Source of the DNA: CAXBNB01 sp040151475
GTDB lineage: Bacteria; Bacteroidota; Bacteroidia; Cytophagales; Cyclobacteriaceae
Length of the DNA: 64,000 nt
Direction of reading: 5' to 3'
NCBI RefSeq assembly: GCF_040151475.1
Contig: NZ_JBDKWG010000138.1
Coordinates: 1 to 64,000 of the forward strand
In this document: positions 25,731-34,271 of the stretch, in pieces
Layout: the number at the start of each line of letters is the position of its first letter
How positions within the stretch are numbered: the first letter of the stretch is position 1
Position numbers and translations under genes: made by a program
Notes under the pieces: model-generated
Told to the model about the DNA's origin: nothing
The model's database searches: none
The model's input: the letters and a program-made list of their open reading frames with translations, nothing else

Positions 25731-26699
25731 ATGGAACAAAATTTTAAAAATATTCGACTTGGTGTATTTGTAATTATCGGGACCTTGTTCCTTGTAATGG
25801 CTTTATATTTTATTGGAAACAATCAGAATTTGTTTGGTTCCAATTTTACCGTTCATGCAGTCTTTAAAAATGTGAGCGGGCTTCAAAAGGGAAATAACGT
25901 TCGCTTTTCAGGGATCAATGTTGGCACGGTTCGGGACATAGAAATGATCAATGACACTTCCATATTGGTGAGTTTTATTCTAAAAGAAGAAATGAACCAA
26001 TTTATACGGCGAGATGCCATTGCATCACTCGGGACGGATGGCCTCCTGGGCAACCGGATAATAAATATTATTCCCGGAGATGGCGGTGATCGGCTTATAA
26101 ATGGCGGTGACACCCTGAAGGTATACCATGGAATTGATGAGGATGAAATGTTTAGCCTGCTGGAACGAACCAACTACAACGTAGCTGTGATTACCAATAG
26201 TTTAGTTGATATTTTGAAAGACGTACAAGAGGGGAAAGGTACGGTTGGCCGCCTGATTTCCGATTCCACCCTGGCAAATGACATCAATGAGACAGTCAGC
26301 AATCTCAATACATCAAGCAAGCGGGCCGTTGAAATACTGGATGAACTAGATAAGAATATTGCCAATGTGAGTGAAGGAAAAGGGACTGTGGGTATGCTCT
26401 TGAATGATACAACACTGGCCAACAACATCAACCGGATTTTTGAAGAAATACATGCAAGCACAAGTAATGTTGAGGAGATATCCCGGGATATCAGGGAGTT
26501 AGTCACTCAAGTCCAAAGTGGCCCTGGTCTGACCGGAAGTATTATAACTGATTCTACCATGGTATATAGCCTGGAGGAAAGCCTTGAAAACATAAGGCAA
26601 GGTACAGAGTCATTCAACGAAAACATGGAAGCAATGAAGCATCACTTCTTGTTCAGAGGTTACTTTAAAAAGTTAGAGAAAGAAGAGAAGAAGAATTAA
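25731..26699 (+). CDS. mlaD: MlaD-type MCE domain protein
   Basis: This 322-residue periplasmic lipid-binding subunit has one N-terminal transmembrane helix (about 8-28). A single MCE domain follows at about 35-115 (LFGSNFTVHAVFKNVSGLQKGNNVRFSGINVGTV, then DGLLGNRIINII). The C-terminal 180 residues are helical and repetitive: VQEGKGTVGRLISDSTLANDI and VSEGKGTVGMLLNDTTLANNI are two copies of one motif. Such tails form the central channel in longer MCE hexamers. It is the last gene of the mla operon and ends 2 bp before a convergent gene. Confidence 0.92.
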   Translation: MEQNFKNIRLGVFVIIGTLFLVMALYFIGNNQNLFGSNFTVHAVFKNVSGLQKGNNVRFSGINVGTVRDIEMINDTSILVSFILKEEMNQFIRRDAIASLGTDGLLGNRIINIIPGDGGDRLINGGDTLKVYHGIDEDEMFSLLERTNYNVAVITNSLVDILKDVQEGKGTVGRLISDSTLANDINETVSNLNTSSKRAVEILDELDKNIANVSEGKGTVGMLLNDTTLANNINRIFEEIHASTSNVEEISRDIRELVTQVQSGPGLTGSIITDSTMVYSLEESLENIRQGTESFNENMEAMKHHFLFRGYFKKLEKEEKKN

Positions 26700-26700
26700 C

Positions 26701-27060
26701 CTATCCCGATAGAGCTACACGCCAAAGCACTAGAAGCAAGCCGATCATAAAGATGGCGGTGAAGATGAGTTTATTATGGCGGGCAAGCCAAAGTGGCAAA
26801 TAGATATCAAAGTTCGCTTTTTCCGAACTCGAATACTTCCTGGCTAAAACAGTAAGCGGGCAAAACATTTTGAAAAGCAAGAGAACCAGTCCTTCTGCCA
26901 GAACTGCAGCTATGCATATCCAGGTGATTATATTAACTTTATCCACCAAGCCACTGTAAACCACATAGAAAATCACTGCGACAAAGAAGAACCATATGAT
27001 AGTATGAACACCTTTGATGATTTGCAATTTCCTATTCTTTAGGGTTTGAATATGACTCAT
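26701..27060 (-). CDS. Small integral membrane protein, unknown function
   Basis: The 119-residue protein has three hydrophobic helices (about 20-38, 43-65, 96-116). The loop FCPLTVLARKYSSSEKANFDIYLPLWLARHNKLIF is cut here at its hydrophilic centre. The CPLT segment and the general layout recall DUF2784-type membrane proteins, but the match is weak. It is transcribed with the baeRF-like gene upstream (21 bp gap) and converges on mlaD. No catalytic motif is seen. Confidence 0.6.
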   Translation of the reverse strand: MSHIQTLKNRKLQIIKGVHTIIWFFFVAVIFYVVYSGLVDKVNIITWICIAAVLAEGLVLLLFKMFCPLTVLARKYSSSEKANFDIYLPLWLARHNKLIFTAIFMIGLLLVLWRVALSG

Positions 27061-27081
27061 TTCAATTTTGTATGGCTCAGG

Positions 27082-27894
27082 TCATTCATGACTGGAGAGC
27101 CTCAAGCTGTTTTTCATTTCTTCCATATTGCTTTCAAGTTTCGGCCATACGAGTTGCTCAATATCTCTTTCTGAATGCCGATCGAAATTCCCATGCATTT
27201 CGATAATTATATGACTGGCATACTGACTTACTGATTTGAAATCACCGAGGTTCTCTTTTACCCCGAGTAAGATTAGGGATTCGGATTTTAAATATTTACC
27301 AAGCTGCACGTCCACTTTTCGAAGGAAACTTTCCATTCGTGCCTGATCGATTTTGGATTCTTCATCGTTGTAAAAGGAGTGAGGGGCTTTTCTACTCACC
27401 TGAAATTCATCTTCCATCTTCAATGGAAAATGGGAGTCTTTTATCTCCAGCACTGAATTATCCATACCTTTGAATAGTCTTGTTTCGTTTTTGCTCAATG
27501 CAAGTACATAGTACCGGATCATCTTTTCATAGGTCTCCAATATTTCTGAAACTTCAAATGAGGTGGCCACTCTAACTTTATCACTGACAGGAAAAGGGAA
27601 TGACACGATTTCATGAAAACTTTCTGTTACGTATATCCCCACTCCGAGTGATGAGTGATTTAGATCAATTTGTTGAATAAGCTCCTTTATTTTGTTAATC
27701 AGTTTTTTGCTCTTTATTTCATCGTAGTTTTTCCGAAGTGTATCCGAGACTTCTTTGATAGCATTTTTGATCTTAAGCTGAATTTGCTCCTTAGCTGCGA
27801 AGGATTTCACGTCTGTCCCAAGGACAATGGTAATAGAGGGAGATCCGGTTTGAGCTTCCAGTTTTTTAAGGGTGGCTTTGTTAAGTTTTTTCAT
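27082..27894 (-). CDS. baeRF-like (bacterial archaeo-eukaryotic release-factor-type) protein
   Basis: The 270-residue protein resembles the baeRF family 3 proteins, bacterial relatives of the eRF1/Pelota domains. The pattern includes an N-terminal helix before PSITIVLGT, a long helical middle, SFEVSEILETYEKMIRYYVLALSKNETRLFKG (shortened here to its core YYVLALSKNETRLFKG), and a C-terminal SLILLGVKENLGDFKSVSQY. These proteins are proposed to act at stalled or hibernating ribosomes. The family call rests on remembered pattern and is moderate. Two tandem FNR-like dyads lie 76-103 bp upstream, giving it the strongest operator region of the cluster. Confidence 0.55.
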   Translation of the reverse strand: MKKLNKATLKKLEAQTGSPSITIVLGTDVKSFAAKEQIQLKIKNAIKEVSDTLRKNYDEIKSKKLINKIKELIQQIDLNHSSLGVGIYVTESFHEIVSFPFPVSDKVRVATSFEVSEILETYEKMIRYYVLALSKNETRLFKGMDNSVLEIKDSHFPLKMEDEFQVSRKAPHSFYNDEESKIDQARMESFLRKVDVQLGKYLKSESLILLGVKENLGDFKSVSQYASHIIIEMHGNFDRHSERDIEQLVWPKLESNMEEMKNSLRLSSHE

Positions 27895-27969
27895 AATTTA
27901 TAGCATTCAAAGAATACCAAAAGTACGAGGTATTGAAACTTTATAAAAGGCAAATAATCAGTTATTCCC

Positions 27970-27997
27970 ATGACAGAAGTCATTTGATCTGGGTCAA
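27970..27997. promoter_or_regulatory. Tandem FNR/CRP-like operators upstream of the baeRF-like gene
   Basis: ATGAC-AGAA-GTCAT (27970-27983) directly abuts TTGAT-CTGG-GTCAA (27984-27997), with centres 14 bp apart. On the minus strand TATAAAGT near 27942-27949 could be the -7 box, which places the first dyad near -41 to a start site around 27935. Confidence 0.55.
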
Positions 27998-28287
27998 ACA
28001 GCAGGCATATCTGACAATTAGTTAAACACTATGGATTCAAATCCATAGGTTGATTTCCGACTAAAGTCTTGGGTATGGCTAAAGCCTCATTCCAAAATAA
28101 AATTATCTGACACATTGGGCTCACTGCCATGATATGACAAATATTCATCAACTATTTCTTATGTCAGAGTCCCTGTGCTTCACCCACTATATCCAATTGA
28201 CCAAAGAATTTTGTCCATGTGAAGAATGAAAAAGGTACTAATGATTCTGTAAAATAGAGGATTGGAATACTTAAAGGAAGGTCGATG

Positions 28288-28324
28288 CTTGTGGGACTAG
28301 GTACAAGTACCTAGTCCCCACAAG
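28288..28324. repeat. Long near-perfect inverted repeat
   Basis: CTTGTGGGACTAGGTAC (28288-28304) is the reverse complement of 28307-28324 apart from one extra G in the right arm; the loop is two bases. Neither side has a strong U tract. It lies 143 bp past the stop of the helicase gene, so it could be a 3' mRNA hairpin, a factor-binding palindrome or the remnant of a small mobile element. Confidence 0.55.
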
Positions 28325-28466
28325 ATCTTTTCAACCAGCTATGGAAAGAAAGACTTATTATCAATCTTTCTTAAACAATTATAATGTGATTATTTGAACA
28401 ACTCAATTAATTTGGACGAATAAATCAAATTATTCGATTAACAAGCTCAATTGATAGACGAGTGAA

Positions 28467-29750
28467 TTACCTGCGTTTCTTGAAGTTGCCAGGTTTACTC
28501 TTTTGTTTCTTATCATGAAACGCTCCTTTGTAGGTAGGGTCTTCTTTTTTCTTTCGATAGTCTATTTCTCGTAGCATTGTTTGCTTTTCCTCGAATGGAG
28601 TTTTTTCTATTGTAACCCCATCAGGGATTGCATTGAAAGTTATACTTTTTCCAATTATTTTTTCTATTTCTCCTATATGATATTTTTCTGCCTCATTTAC
28701 GAAGGTTAGTGCTATGCCATTATTTTTAGCCCTGCCTGTTCTGCCAATTCTATGTACATAATCTTCATAGATAAGCGGAACATCAAAATTAATCACATGA
28801 CTTATCAGGCTAACGTCTATTCCTCTCGCCACTACATCAGTAGCCACTAATATTTTAACTTCCCCATTTTTAAAAGCATTGATAGAATTTAGTCGGGTAT
28901 TTTGTGCTTTGTTACCATGAATTACTTTCACAGAGTGAGTGATTTTTCTATCTATAAATTTATATACATTGTCCGCAGTAGTTTTTGTTTTCACAAAAAT
29001 CATCACTCTGGAAAATTCTTCTTTGGCTAAAAGAAACCCAAGTAAATTGATTTTACTTTTAAAATTAGGCACCTCATACATCTTTTGGTCTATTGCTTCC
29101 ACCGTGGAAGCCTGGGGTGATACTTCTGCTGTCATCGGAAATTCCAAAAACTCTTCTGAAAGCTTTAGCACAGGTTCAGGCATGGTGGCAGAAAACAGCA
29201 GGTTTTGTCTTTTTACCGGAATGATTTCCAAAATTTGCCTGATTTGAGGCATAAAACCCATATCCATCATCTTATCAGCTTCATCTATTATTAGTGTGTT
29301 GATCTGCTTGGTATGAATGATGCCCCTTTTATAGATGTCCATAAACCGACCTGGAGTTGCTGTTAAGATATCTATACCCTTTTCGATTTCCTCTATTTGT
29401 ATTTTGGCACCAGTCCCGCCATAAATTACTGCATGTCTGATATCGGTATAAGAAGTGTATTTTTCAATGTTTTGGTCTATTTGTATTGCCAATTCACGAG
29501 TAGGAGCCAAAATAAGTGCCCTCAGGCTATTCCCCTGTGCATATTTCAATTTCATGAGTAGCGGCAAAACAAATGCAGCGGTTTTACCAGTACCTGTTTG
29601 AGCGATTCCGAGTACATCATGGCCTGCTAATACTAAAGGGATGGCTTTTTTTTGGATTGGAGTAGGATCATCATAGCCAGCATCATTAATAGCGTTTAAA
29701 ATTTGCTTGTTTAGTTTCAATTCTTGAAAACTATTGATGATATCAGCCAT
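28467..29750 (-). CDS. DEAD-box ATP-dependent RNA helicase (RhlE-like)
   Basis: The 427-residue protein has all core motifs: Q motif DDPTPIQKKAIP, motif I AQTGTGKTAAF, Ia APTRELAIQ, Ib TPGRFMD, II DEADKMMDMGF, III SAT, IV MIFVKTK, V ATDVVARGIDV and VI HRIGRTGRA. The short basic C-terminus (KKKEDPTYKGAFHDKKQKSKPGNFKKRR) is typical of RhlE-type enzymes that remodel rRNA or mRNA. It is divergent from dihydroorotase with a 74-bp shared upstream region. Confidence 0.94.
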   Translation of the reverse strand: MADIINSFQELKLNKQILNAINDAGYDDPTPIQKKAIPLVLAGHDVLGIAQTGTGKTAAFVLPLLMKLKYAQGNSLRALILAPTRELAIQIDQNIEKYTSYTDIRHAVIYGGTGAKIQIEEIEKGIDILTATPGRFMDIYKRGIIHTKQINTLIIDEADKMMDMGFMPQIRQILEIIPVKRQNLLFSATMPEPVLKLSEEFLEFPMTAEVSPQASTVEAIDQKMYEVPNFKSKINLLGFLLAKEEFSRVMIFVKTKTTADNVYKFIDRKITHSVKVIHGNKAQNTRLNSINAFKNGEVKILVATDVVARGIDVSLISHVINFDVPLIYEDYVHRIGRTGRAKNNGIALTFVNEAEKYHIGEIEKIIGKSITFNAIPDGVTIEKTPFEEKQTMLREIDYRKKKEDPTYKGAFHDKKQKSKPGNFKKRR

Positions 29751-29756
29751 AAGGTG

Positions 29757-29786
29757 TTGAAGATAATTTTTGGCAAGTTAGATTTG
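29757..29786 (+). promoter_or_regulatory. Bacteroidota sigma-A promoter of pyrC
   Basis: TTG at 29757-29759 and TAGATTTG at 29779-29786 are separated by 19 bp, matching the TTG-N19-TAnnTTTG consensus. The -7 box ends 38 bp before the dihydroorotase ATG. Confidence 0.65.
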
Positions 29787-29824
29787 CATACAATATAATC
29801 CAATTTTATTGCAAGCAAGAAAAT

Positions 29825-31162
29825 ATGAAGCCGATCCTAATTAAGAATGCCAGACTAGTAAATGAAGGAAAAATAGTTGAATCTGATGTGCTTATCTCAG
29901 GACAATTTATTCACAAAATTGGTCGTGATATATCCATTGAAACAGCTATAGTGATTGATGCCAATGGAAAATTTCTGATACCCGGAGCAATAGACGATCA
30001 GGTGCATTTCCGTGAACCTGGGCTCACTCATAAGGCAGAAATTTATACAGAAAGCAAAGCCGCTGTAGCAGGGGGCATCACTTCTTTTATGGAAATGCCA
30101 AATACAATTCCTAATACTCTCACCCAAGAATTACTGGAAAATAAATATCAGATTGCGACACGCAATTCTTTGGCTAATTATTCATTCTACATGGGTGTGT
30201 CAAATAATAATCTGGAAGAAGTATTGAAAACGGATAAAAATAATGTCTGTGGAATAAAGGTATTTATGGGATCATCAACAGGTAATATGTTGGTGGATGA
30301 TGAGTCCACGATCGAAAACCTGTTTTCCAGGGCAGAGATGTTGGTAGCTGCTCATTGTGAGGATGAAAGCACTATCAAGGCCAATATTGAAAAATACAAA
30401 GAAAAATATGGCGAGGACATTCCATTTAACATGCATCCGCAGATCAGGAGTGATGAAGCTTGTTATATTTCATCATCCAGAGCAGTATCATTGGCTAAAA
30501 AACATGGAACAAAATTTCATGTGTTGCACATTTCTACTGAGATTGAGACGGGTCTTTTTGACAATAGCATTGCATTAAAGGACAAAAAAGTAACTGCCGA
30601 AGCTTGTATCCATCACCTTTGGTTTTCTGATGAGGATTATGATGAAAAAGGCTCGTTTATTAAATGGAATCCTGCTGTCAAGAAGCCAAACGATCGCACG
30701 GCTGTTTTGAAGGCAGTGCTGGATGATCGAATTGATGTGATTGCTACAGACCATGCTCCACATACATTATCAGAGAAACAAAACAAATATCTGACAGCTC
30801 CGTCAGGAGGACCACTTGTTCAGCATGCTATTCCCGCTATGATGGAATTCTATCTGGATGGAAAGATTTCCATTGAGAAAATAGTGGAGAAAATGAGTCA
30901 CAATCCTGCCATTTTATTTGAAATAGAAAAAAGAGGCTACATCAGAGAAGGCTATTATGCTGATCTGGTGCTAATTGACATTAATGATCCGTGGACTGTT
31001 ACTAAGGAAAATATTTACTACAAATGTGGATGGAGCCCATTTGAAAATCAACGATTCAGAAGTACAATTACCGATACTTTTGTTTCAGGTCACCATGCAT
31101 ATCATGCAGGAGAATTTGACGAGTCTTTGAAGGGAAAACGCCTGATGTTTGATAGAAAATAA
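29825..31162 (+). CDS. pyrC: Dihydroorotase
   Basis: This 445-residue amidohydrolase cyclises carbamoyl aspartate to dihydroorotate in pyrimidine synthesis. Motifs include PGAIDDQVHFREPGLTHKAE (metal-site and substrate Arg), GGITSFMEMPNT, GIKVFMGSSTGNMLVD with the metal-bridging Lys, the CIHHLWF His pair and DHAPHT (the catalytic Asp). The usual HxH at strand 1 is QVH, a substitution I recall as common in Bacteroidota enzymes of this class. It is monocistronic with its own promoter and followed by tRNA-His. Confidence 0.92.
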   Translation: MKPILIKNARLVNEGKIVESDVLISGQFIHKIGRDISIETAIVIDANGKFLIPGAIDDQVHFREPGLTHKAEIYTESKAAVAGGITSFMEMPNTIPNTLTQELLENKYQIATRNSLANYSFYMGVSNNNLEEVLKTDKNNVCGIKVFMGSSTGNMLVDDESTIENLFSRAEMLVAAHCEDESTIKANIEKYKEKYGEDIPFNMHPQIRSDEACYISSSRAVSLAKKHGTKFHVLHISTEIETGLFDNSIALKDKKVTAEACIHHLWFSDEDYDEKGSFIKWNPAVKKPNDRTAVLKAVLDDRIDVIATDHAPHTLSEKQNKYLTAPSGGPLVQHAIPAMMEFYLDGKISIEKIVEKMSHNPAILFEIEKRGYIREGYYADLVLIDINDPWTVTKENIYYKCGWSPFENQRFRSTITDTFVSGHHAYHAGEFDESLKGKRLMFDRK

Positions 31163-31176
31163 TTTAAGGTTTTAGT

Positions 31177-31207
31177 TTGAATTATAATTAAGTACTTTCT
31201 AAATTTG
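31177..31207 (+). promoter_or_regulatory. Sigma-A promoter of tRNA-His
   Basis: TTG at 31177-31179, a 20-bp spacer and TAAATTTG at 31200-31207 match the Bacteroidota consensus, with the tRNA 5' end 18 bp further on. Confidence 0.65.
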
Positions 31208-31225
31208 CACTCCATTTGGAAATAT

Positions 31226-31300
31226 GGTGATTGTAGTTCAGTTGGTTAGAACGCCTGATTGTGGTTCAGGAGGTCGCCGGTTCGAGTCCGGTCTTTCACC
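31226..31300 (+). tRNA. tRNA-His (GUG)
   Basis: Anticodon arm CCTGA-TTGTGGT-TCAGG gives anticodon GUG. The D arm (TAGTTCAGTTGGTTAGAAC) and T arm (GCCGG-TTCGAGT-CCGGT) fold normally. G at 31226 is the histidine-specific G-1, opposite discriminator C at 31300. CCA is not encoded. The acceptor stem GTGATTG/CTTTCAC leaves two adjacent U-U mismatches at positions 5-68 and 6-67, which is unusual for a functional tRNA. Confidence 0.88.
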
Positions 31301-31312
31301 CAAACAAAAGAT

Positions 31313-31350
31313 AAGGTGTTTCAAGTTAATTGAGATACCTTTTTGTTTTT
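31313..31350 (+). terminator. Terminator after tRNA-His
   Basis: AAGGTGTTTC (31313-31322) pairs with GAGATACCTT (31332-31341) with one mismatch and one G-U pair, followed by TTTTGTTTTT. Confidence 0.65.
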
Positions 31351-31396
31351 TAGCCCATTCTGATTGTGAGTACACAAAATAGATCCCCTTTAGAAA

Positions 31397-32257
31397 TCAA
31401 ATTTTCATTAGGGCTTCCCAGAATCCCATGCGTTCCCCTTCGTCTTTTACGATGAAAAATGGCACATCATCATCGTATTTAATCAGATCAAGCGCAGTAC
31501 TACCTTTTATGAAAGCGGCAGCTGGAGTTCTGCCTCTGGCACCAAGGAAAATCAAATCCGCACCGTTTTCTTTAGCGGTTTCGTAAATGTTGTCAAAGGG
31601 CTTGCTGTCATCATCCAGGGTGAATATTATTTCAAATTGAGAGGCATCAAACCCGTGTTCTCTAAGGAACATTTTATATTCCTTTTCTGCATTTTTATGT
31701 AGGATTGCGCCAAACTCTTCATAGGTTTTGCCAGAGGTTGAGTATCCGGTATGTACATAAAAGACATGTTGTAAAATTATCTGTGCATCAGATTTTCCTT
31801 TTATGGTAAGAGCCTGCTTGATGGACATTTTAGACCCAATAGAAAAGTCAATGGGTACAAGTAATTTCTTGAAAGCATAGTCTTCCATTGCAGGTACCAG
31901 TAAAACCGAACAAAGTGCTTTGTTGGTAATTGCCATTGCATTTTTTGCTGATGACAGGGATTTTTTCTTTTTGCCCAGAATAATCAACTCCATACGGTGT
32001 AGTCCAGCCCAGCTAATGGTAGTATCTACAACATTTCCACTTTCAATATTTACGGTAGTTTCCGCTTTGGCGGTAAAACTTTCTTGAACTTCCTGCTCAA
32101 TTTTTGCCTTTTTAGAGTCGATATCTGAATCTGATATGTGAAGAAAATCTACCTTTATACTTTCCATTATTTCTGCCAAAAGGGAAGCATACTTTATCAC
32201 TGATTTATCCATTTCGGTTAAATCAACACAGACCAAAATTCTTTTCAACTCTTGCAT
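31397..32257 (-). CDS. Universal stress protein, two UspA domains
   Basis: The 286-residue protein carries two Usp folds. The first spans about 1-140 (ELKRILVCVDLTEMDKSVIKYASLLAE, LLVPAM). The second spans about 145-275 (FKKLLVPIDFSIGSKMSIKQAL, then DLIFLGARGRTPAAAFIKGSTALDLIK, holding a G-x2-G-x9-G(S/T)-like ATP-binding loop). Tandem Usp proteins are general stress factors. It is a single minus-strand gene near but outside the FNR-dyad cluster; no such dyad was found upstream. Confidence 0.88.
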   Translation of the reverse strand: MQELKRILVCVDLTEMDKSVIKYASLLAEIMESIKVDFLHISDSDIDSKKAKIEQEVQESFTAKAETTVNIESGNVVDTTISWAGLHRMELIILGKKKKSLSSAKNAMAITNKALCSVLLVPAMEDYAFKKLLVPIDFSIGSKMSIKQALTIKGKSDAQIILQHVFYVHTGYSTSGKTYEEFGAILHKNAEKEYKMFLREHGFDASQFEIIFTLDDDSKPFDNIYETAKENGADLIFLGARGRTPAAAFIKGSTALDLIKYDDDVPFFIVKDEGERMGFWEALMKI

Positions 32258-32378
32258 TTAGTAACTGGTTTTATTGGGGCATCAAGGTAGAAAAAATAAT
32301 TGTATTTCCCTACAAAAATAATTTGAATGGATTGAATATGTCTTTTGCTTAGAAAGAAATTACACTGATTTTCTTTAT

Positions 32379-34271
32379 TTAAGACAAATACCTTTTATGC
32401 CATTTTTGAAAAACATAAAGAGCCCAAACTTTAGCATGTGCATCTCCCGGATTTATAGAATGAAGCTTTTTTCGGAGTTGCGATAAGGTTTCAGGATTGA
32501 AAATATTTTGCGCTATCAAATAATCCTGATCAAATACATATTTGTCCACTTCTGATTTTAGCCCTTTTTTTAACCAATCAAGTAGCGGTACTTCAAACCC
32601 TTTTTTGGGACGTTTGTAGAGCTGCTTAGGTAAAATGTGTCTGAAGGCATCTTGCAGTATTTTTTTGCGCATGCTCTGATTTATTTTTTGCTCAGGGGGT
32701 ATGTGAAACGCAAAATCAACCACATTATGATCGAGAAATGGAACCCTCACTTCCAGGCTATTGGCCATAGACATCAGGTCAACTTTTTGGAGCATGTCAT
32801 TGGGTAGCACAAGTCTGGTATCGGTTCGTAAAAAGTCGTTGAAATCCCTATAGGAAACCATGTCTCTAAGCCAATCATTTATGGTTTCTTGTCTGAATTT
32901 GTGGAAGTCTGAATGATCGAATTTCAGCAACCTGTTTACTTCTGATTGGTTAGAAATGGTTGCCCAAAACCAATACCTTTCGGCTGGAGTCATTTTTATC
33001 CCTTCACCAAATTTTACAATCTGTCGCATTAAGTTACTTAGCTTGCCAGAGCGAGACTTGGGCATAGCTTTTGCCAAAGGATAGAGAACAGGGATCAACT
33101 GATTTAGCATTCCAGTTTCCTGAGACCTGAGCCACGCACTGTGTTTGTTGTACCCCGAAAAGATCTCGTCAGCACCATCTCCGGAGAGCGCAACAGTTAC
33201 ATGCTTTCTGGTTTCGTTACACAATATATACACAGGTATAGCTGAGGAGTCAGCAAATGGCTCGTCGATGTAGTCGATGATCTCTCCAATATTGGCATAC
33301 AGATCATCTTGAGAAAGGGAAAATACCGTGTGGTTGGTTTTGAATTTATCTGCTACCAATTGAGCATAACTGGTCTCATCAAAATAGGGAGCATCTTTAT
33401 ACCCAATCGAAAAAGTATTCAAAGAAGGCACATGGCTGCTGGCAAGCGCAGTGATGACAGAAGAATCTATGCCACCACTTAAAAATGCACCAATGGGCAC
33501 ATCAGATACCAACCTGTTTTGTACCGATTGATCCAGTAATTTTACCAGTTCATTTTTGTTGACTTCAAAATCGGGCTTGTATGCCTGATGGTCAGGCTTT
33601 GGAATCTCGTAGTATTTTTCAAAAGTTGCTTTACCATCTTTAATGTGAACGGATTCTCCCGGTATCAATTTTTTCACACCCTTCAAAATCGACAAAGGAG
33701 CAGGGATATAATTGAGCTGAAGATAAATGTTCAGGGCGGAGTAGTCCAACTGCCAATCGCTGCTGTATTTCATCAGAGACTTAAGCTCAGATGAAAACAA
33801 AAACTTGTCTTCATCCTGATAGTACAACAAGGGCTTGATGCCTAGTCTGTCACGGACGATAAAAGTGGACTTGTCACGGGTATCATAAATGGCAAAAGCA
33901 AAAAAACCATTCAGCTTATTGAGACAGGATTTTCCTTCGTGGGTATAAAGCTGCAACAGCACTTCAGTATCGGTATTCGAATAGAATTTCACTCCTTTGG
34001 CTTCCAGCCCCTGCCGCAATTCTTTGTAGTTATAAATTTCCCCATTAAATGAAATGACAAAACGACCTTCGGGTACTTTCATGGGCTGATGTCCCATTGG
34101 GCTGGTGTCGATAATGGACAACCTCCGATGGCCCAGTCCTGTAAAGTAGTCGTCGTAAGTGCCGTGATCGTCCGGCCCTCTTTTTGAAAGTGCAACAGTA
34201 GCACTCTCCAGGTTGGTCATATTGAACCTACCAATTTCATTAAATGCTACTATTCCTGTTATCCCACACAC
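32379..34271 (-). CDS. asnB: Asparagine synthase (glutamine-hydrolysing)
   Basis: This 630-residue enzyme makes asparagine from aspartate, ATP and glutamine. The N-terminal nucleophile Cys2 in MCGITGIVAF begins the class II glutaminase domain (to about 210; FNGEIYNYKELR binds glutamine). The synthetase domain has the P-loop-like FLSGGIDSSVITALAS, then DEPFADSSAIP and ALSGDGADEIFSGYNKH. The length and late region (KKILQDAFRHILPKQLYKRPKKGFEVPL) match AsnB-type enzymes. Some paralogues serve cell-surface polysaccharide or peptide amidation, but no such genes are near. Confidence 0.92.
   Translation of the reverse strand: MCGITGIVAFNEIGRFNMTNLESATVALSKRGPDDHGTYDDYFTGLGHRRLSIIDTSPMGHQPMKVPEGRFVISFNGEIYNYKELRQGLEAKGVKFYSNTDTEVLLQLYTHEGKSCLNKLNGFFAFAIYDTRDKSTFIVRDRLGIKPLLYYQDEDKFLFSSELKSLMKYSSDWQLDYSALNIYLQLNYIPAPLSILKGVKKLIPGESVHIKDGKATFEKYYEIPKPDHQAYKPDFEVNKNELVKLLDQSVQNRLVSDVPIGAFLSGGIDSSVITALASSHVPSLNTFSIGYKDAPYFDETSYAQLVADKFKTNHTVFSLSQDDLYANIGEIIDYIDEPFADSSAIPVYILCNETRKHVTVALSGDGADEIFSGYNKHSAWLRSQETGMLNQLIPVLYPLAKAMPKSRSGKLSNLMRQIVKFGEGIKMTPAERYWFWATISNQSEVNRLLKFDHSDFHKFRQETINDWLRDMVSYRDFNDFLRTDTRLVLPNDMLQKVDLMSMANSLEVRVPFLDHNVVDFAFHIPPEQKINQSMRKKILQDAFRHILPKQLYKRPKKGFEVPLLDWLKKGLKSEVDKYVFDQDYLIAQNIFNPETLSQLRKKLHSINPGDAHAKVWALYVFQKWHKRYLS

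Larger units (their letters stand above)
27895..28466. other. 572-bp intergenic region with operators and a long hairpin
   Basis: No gene is seen. The left third holds two tandem FNR-like dyads and the promoter of the baeRF-like gene. At 28288-28324 there is a near-perfect long inverted repeat. The rest is AT-rich and featureless to my reading. Confidence 0.6.
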
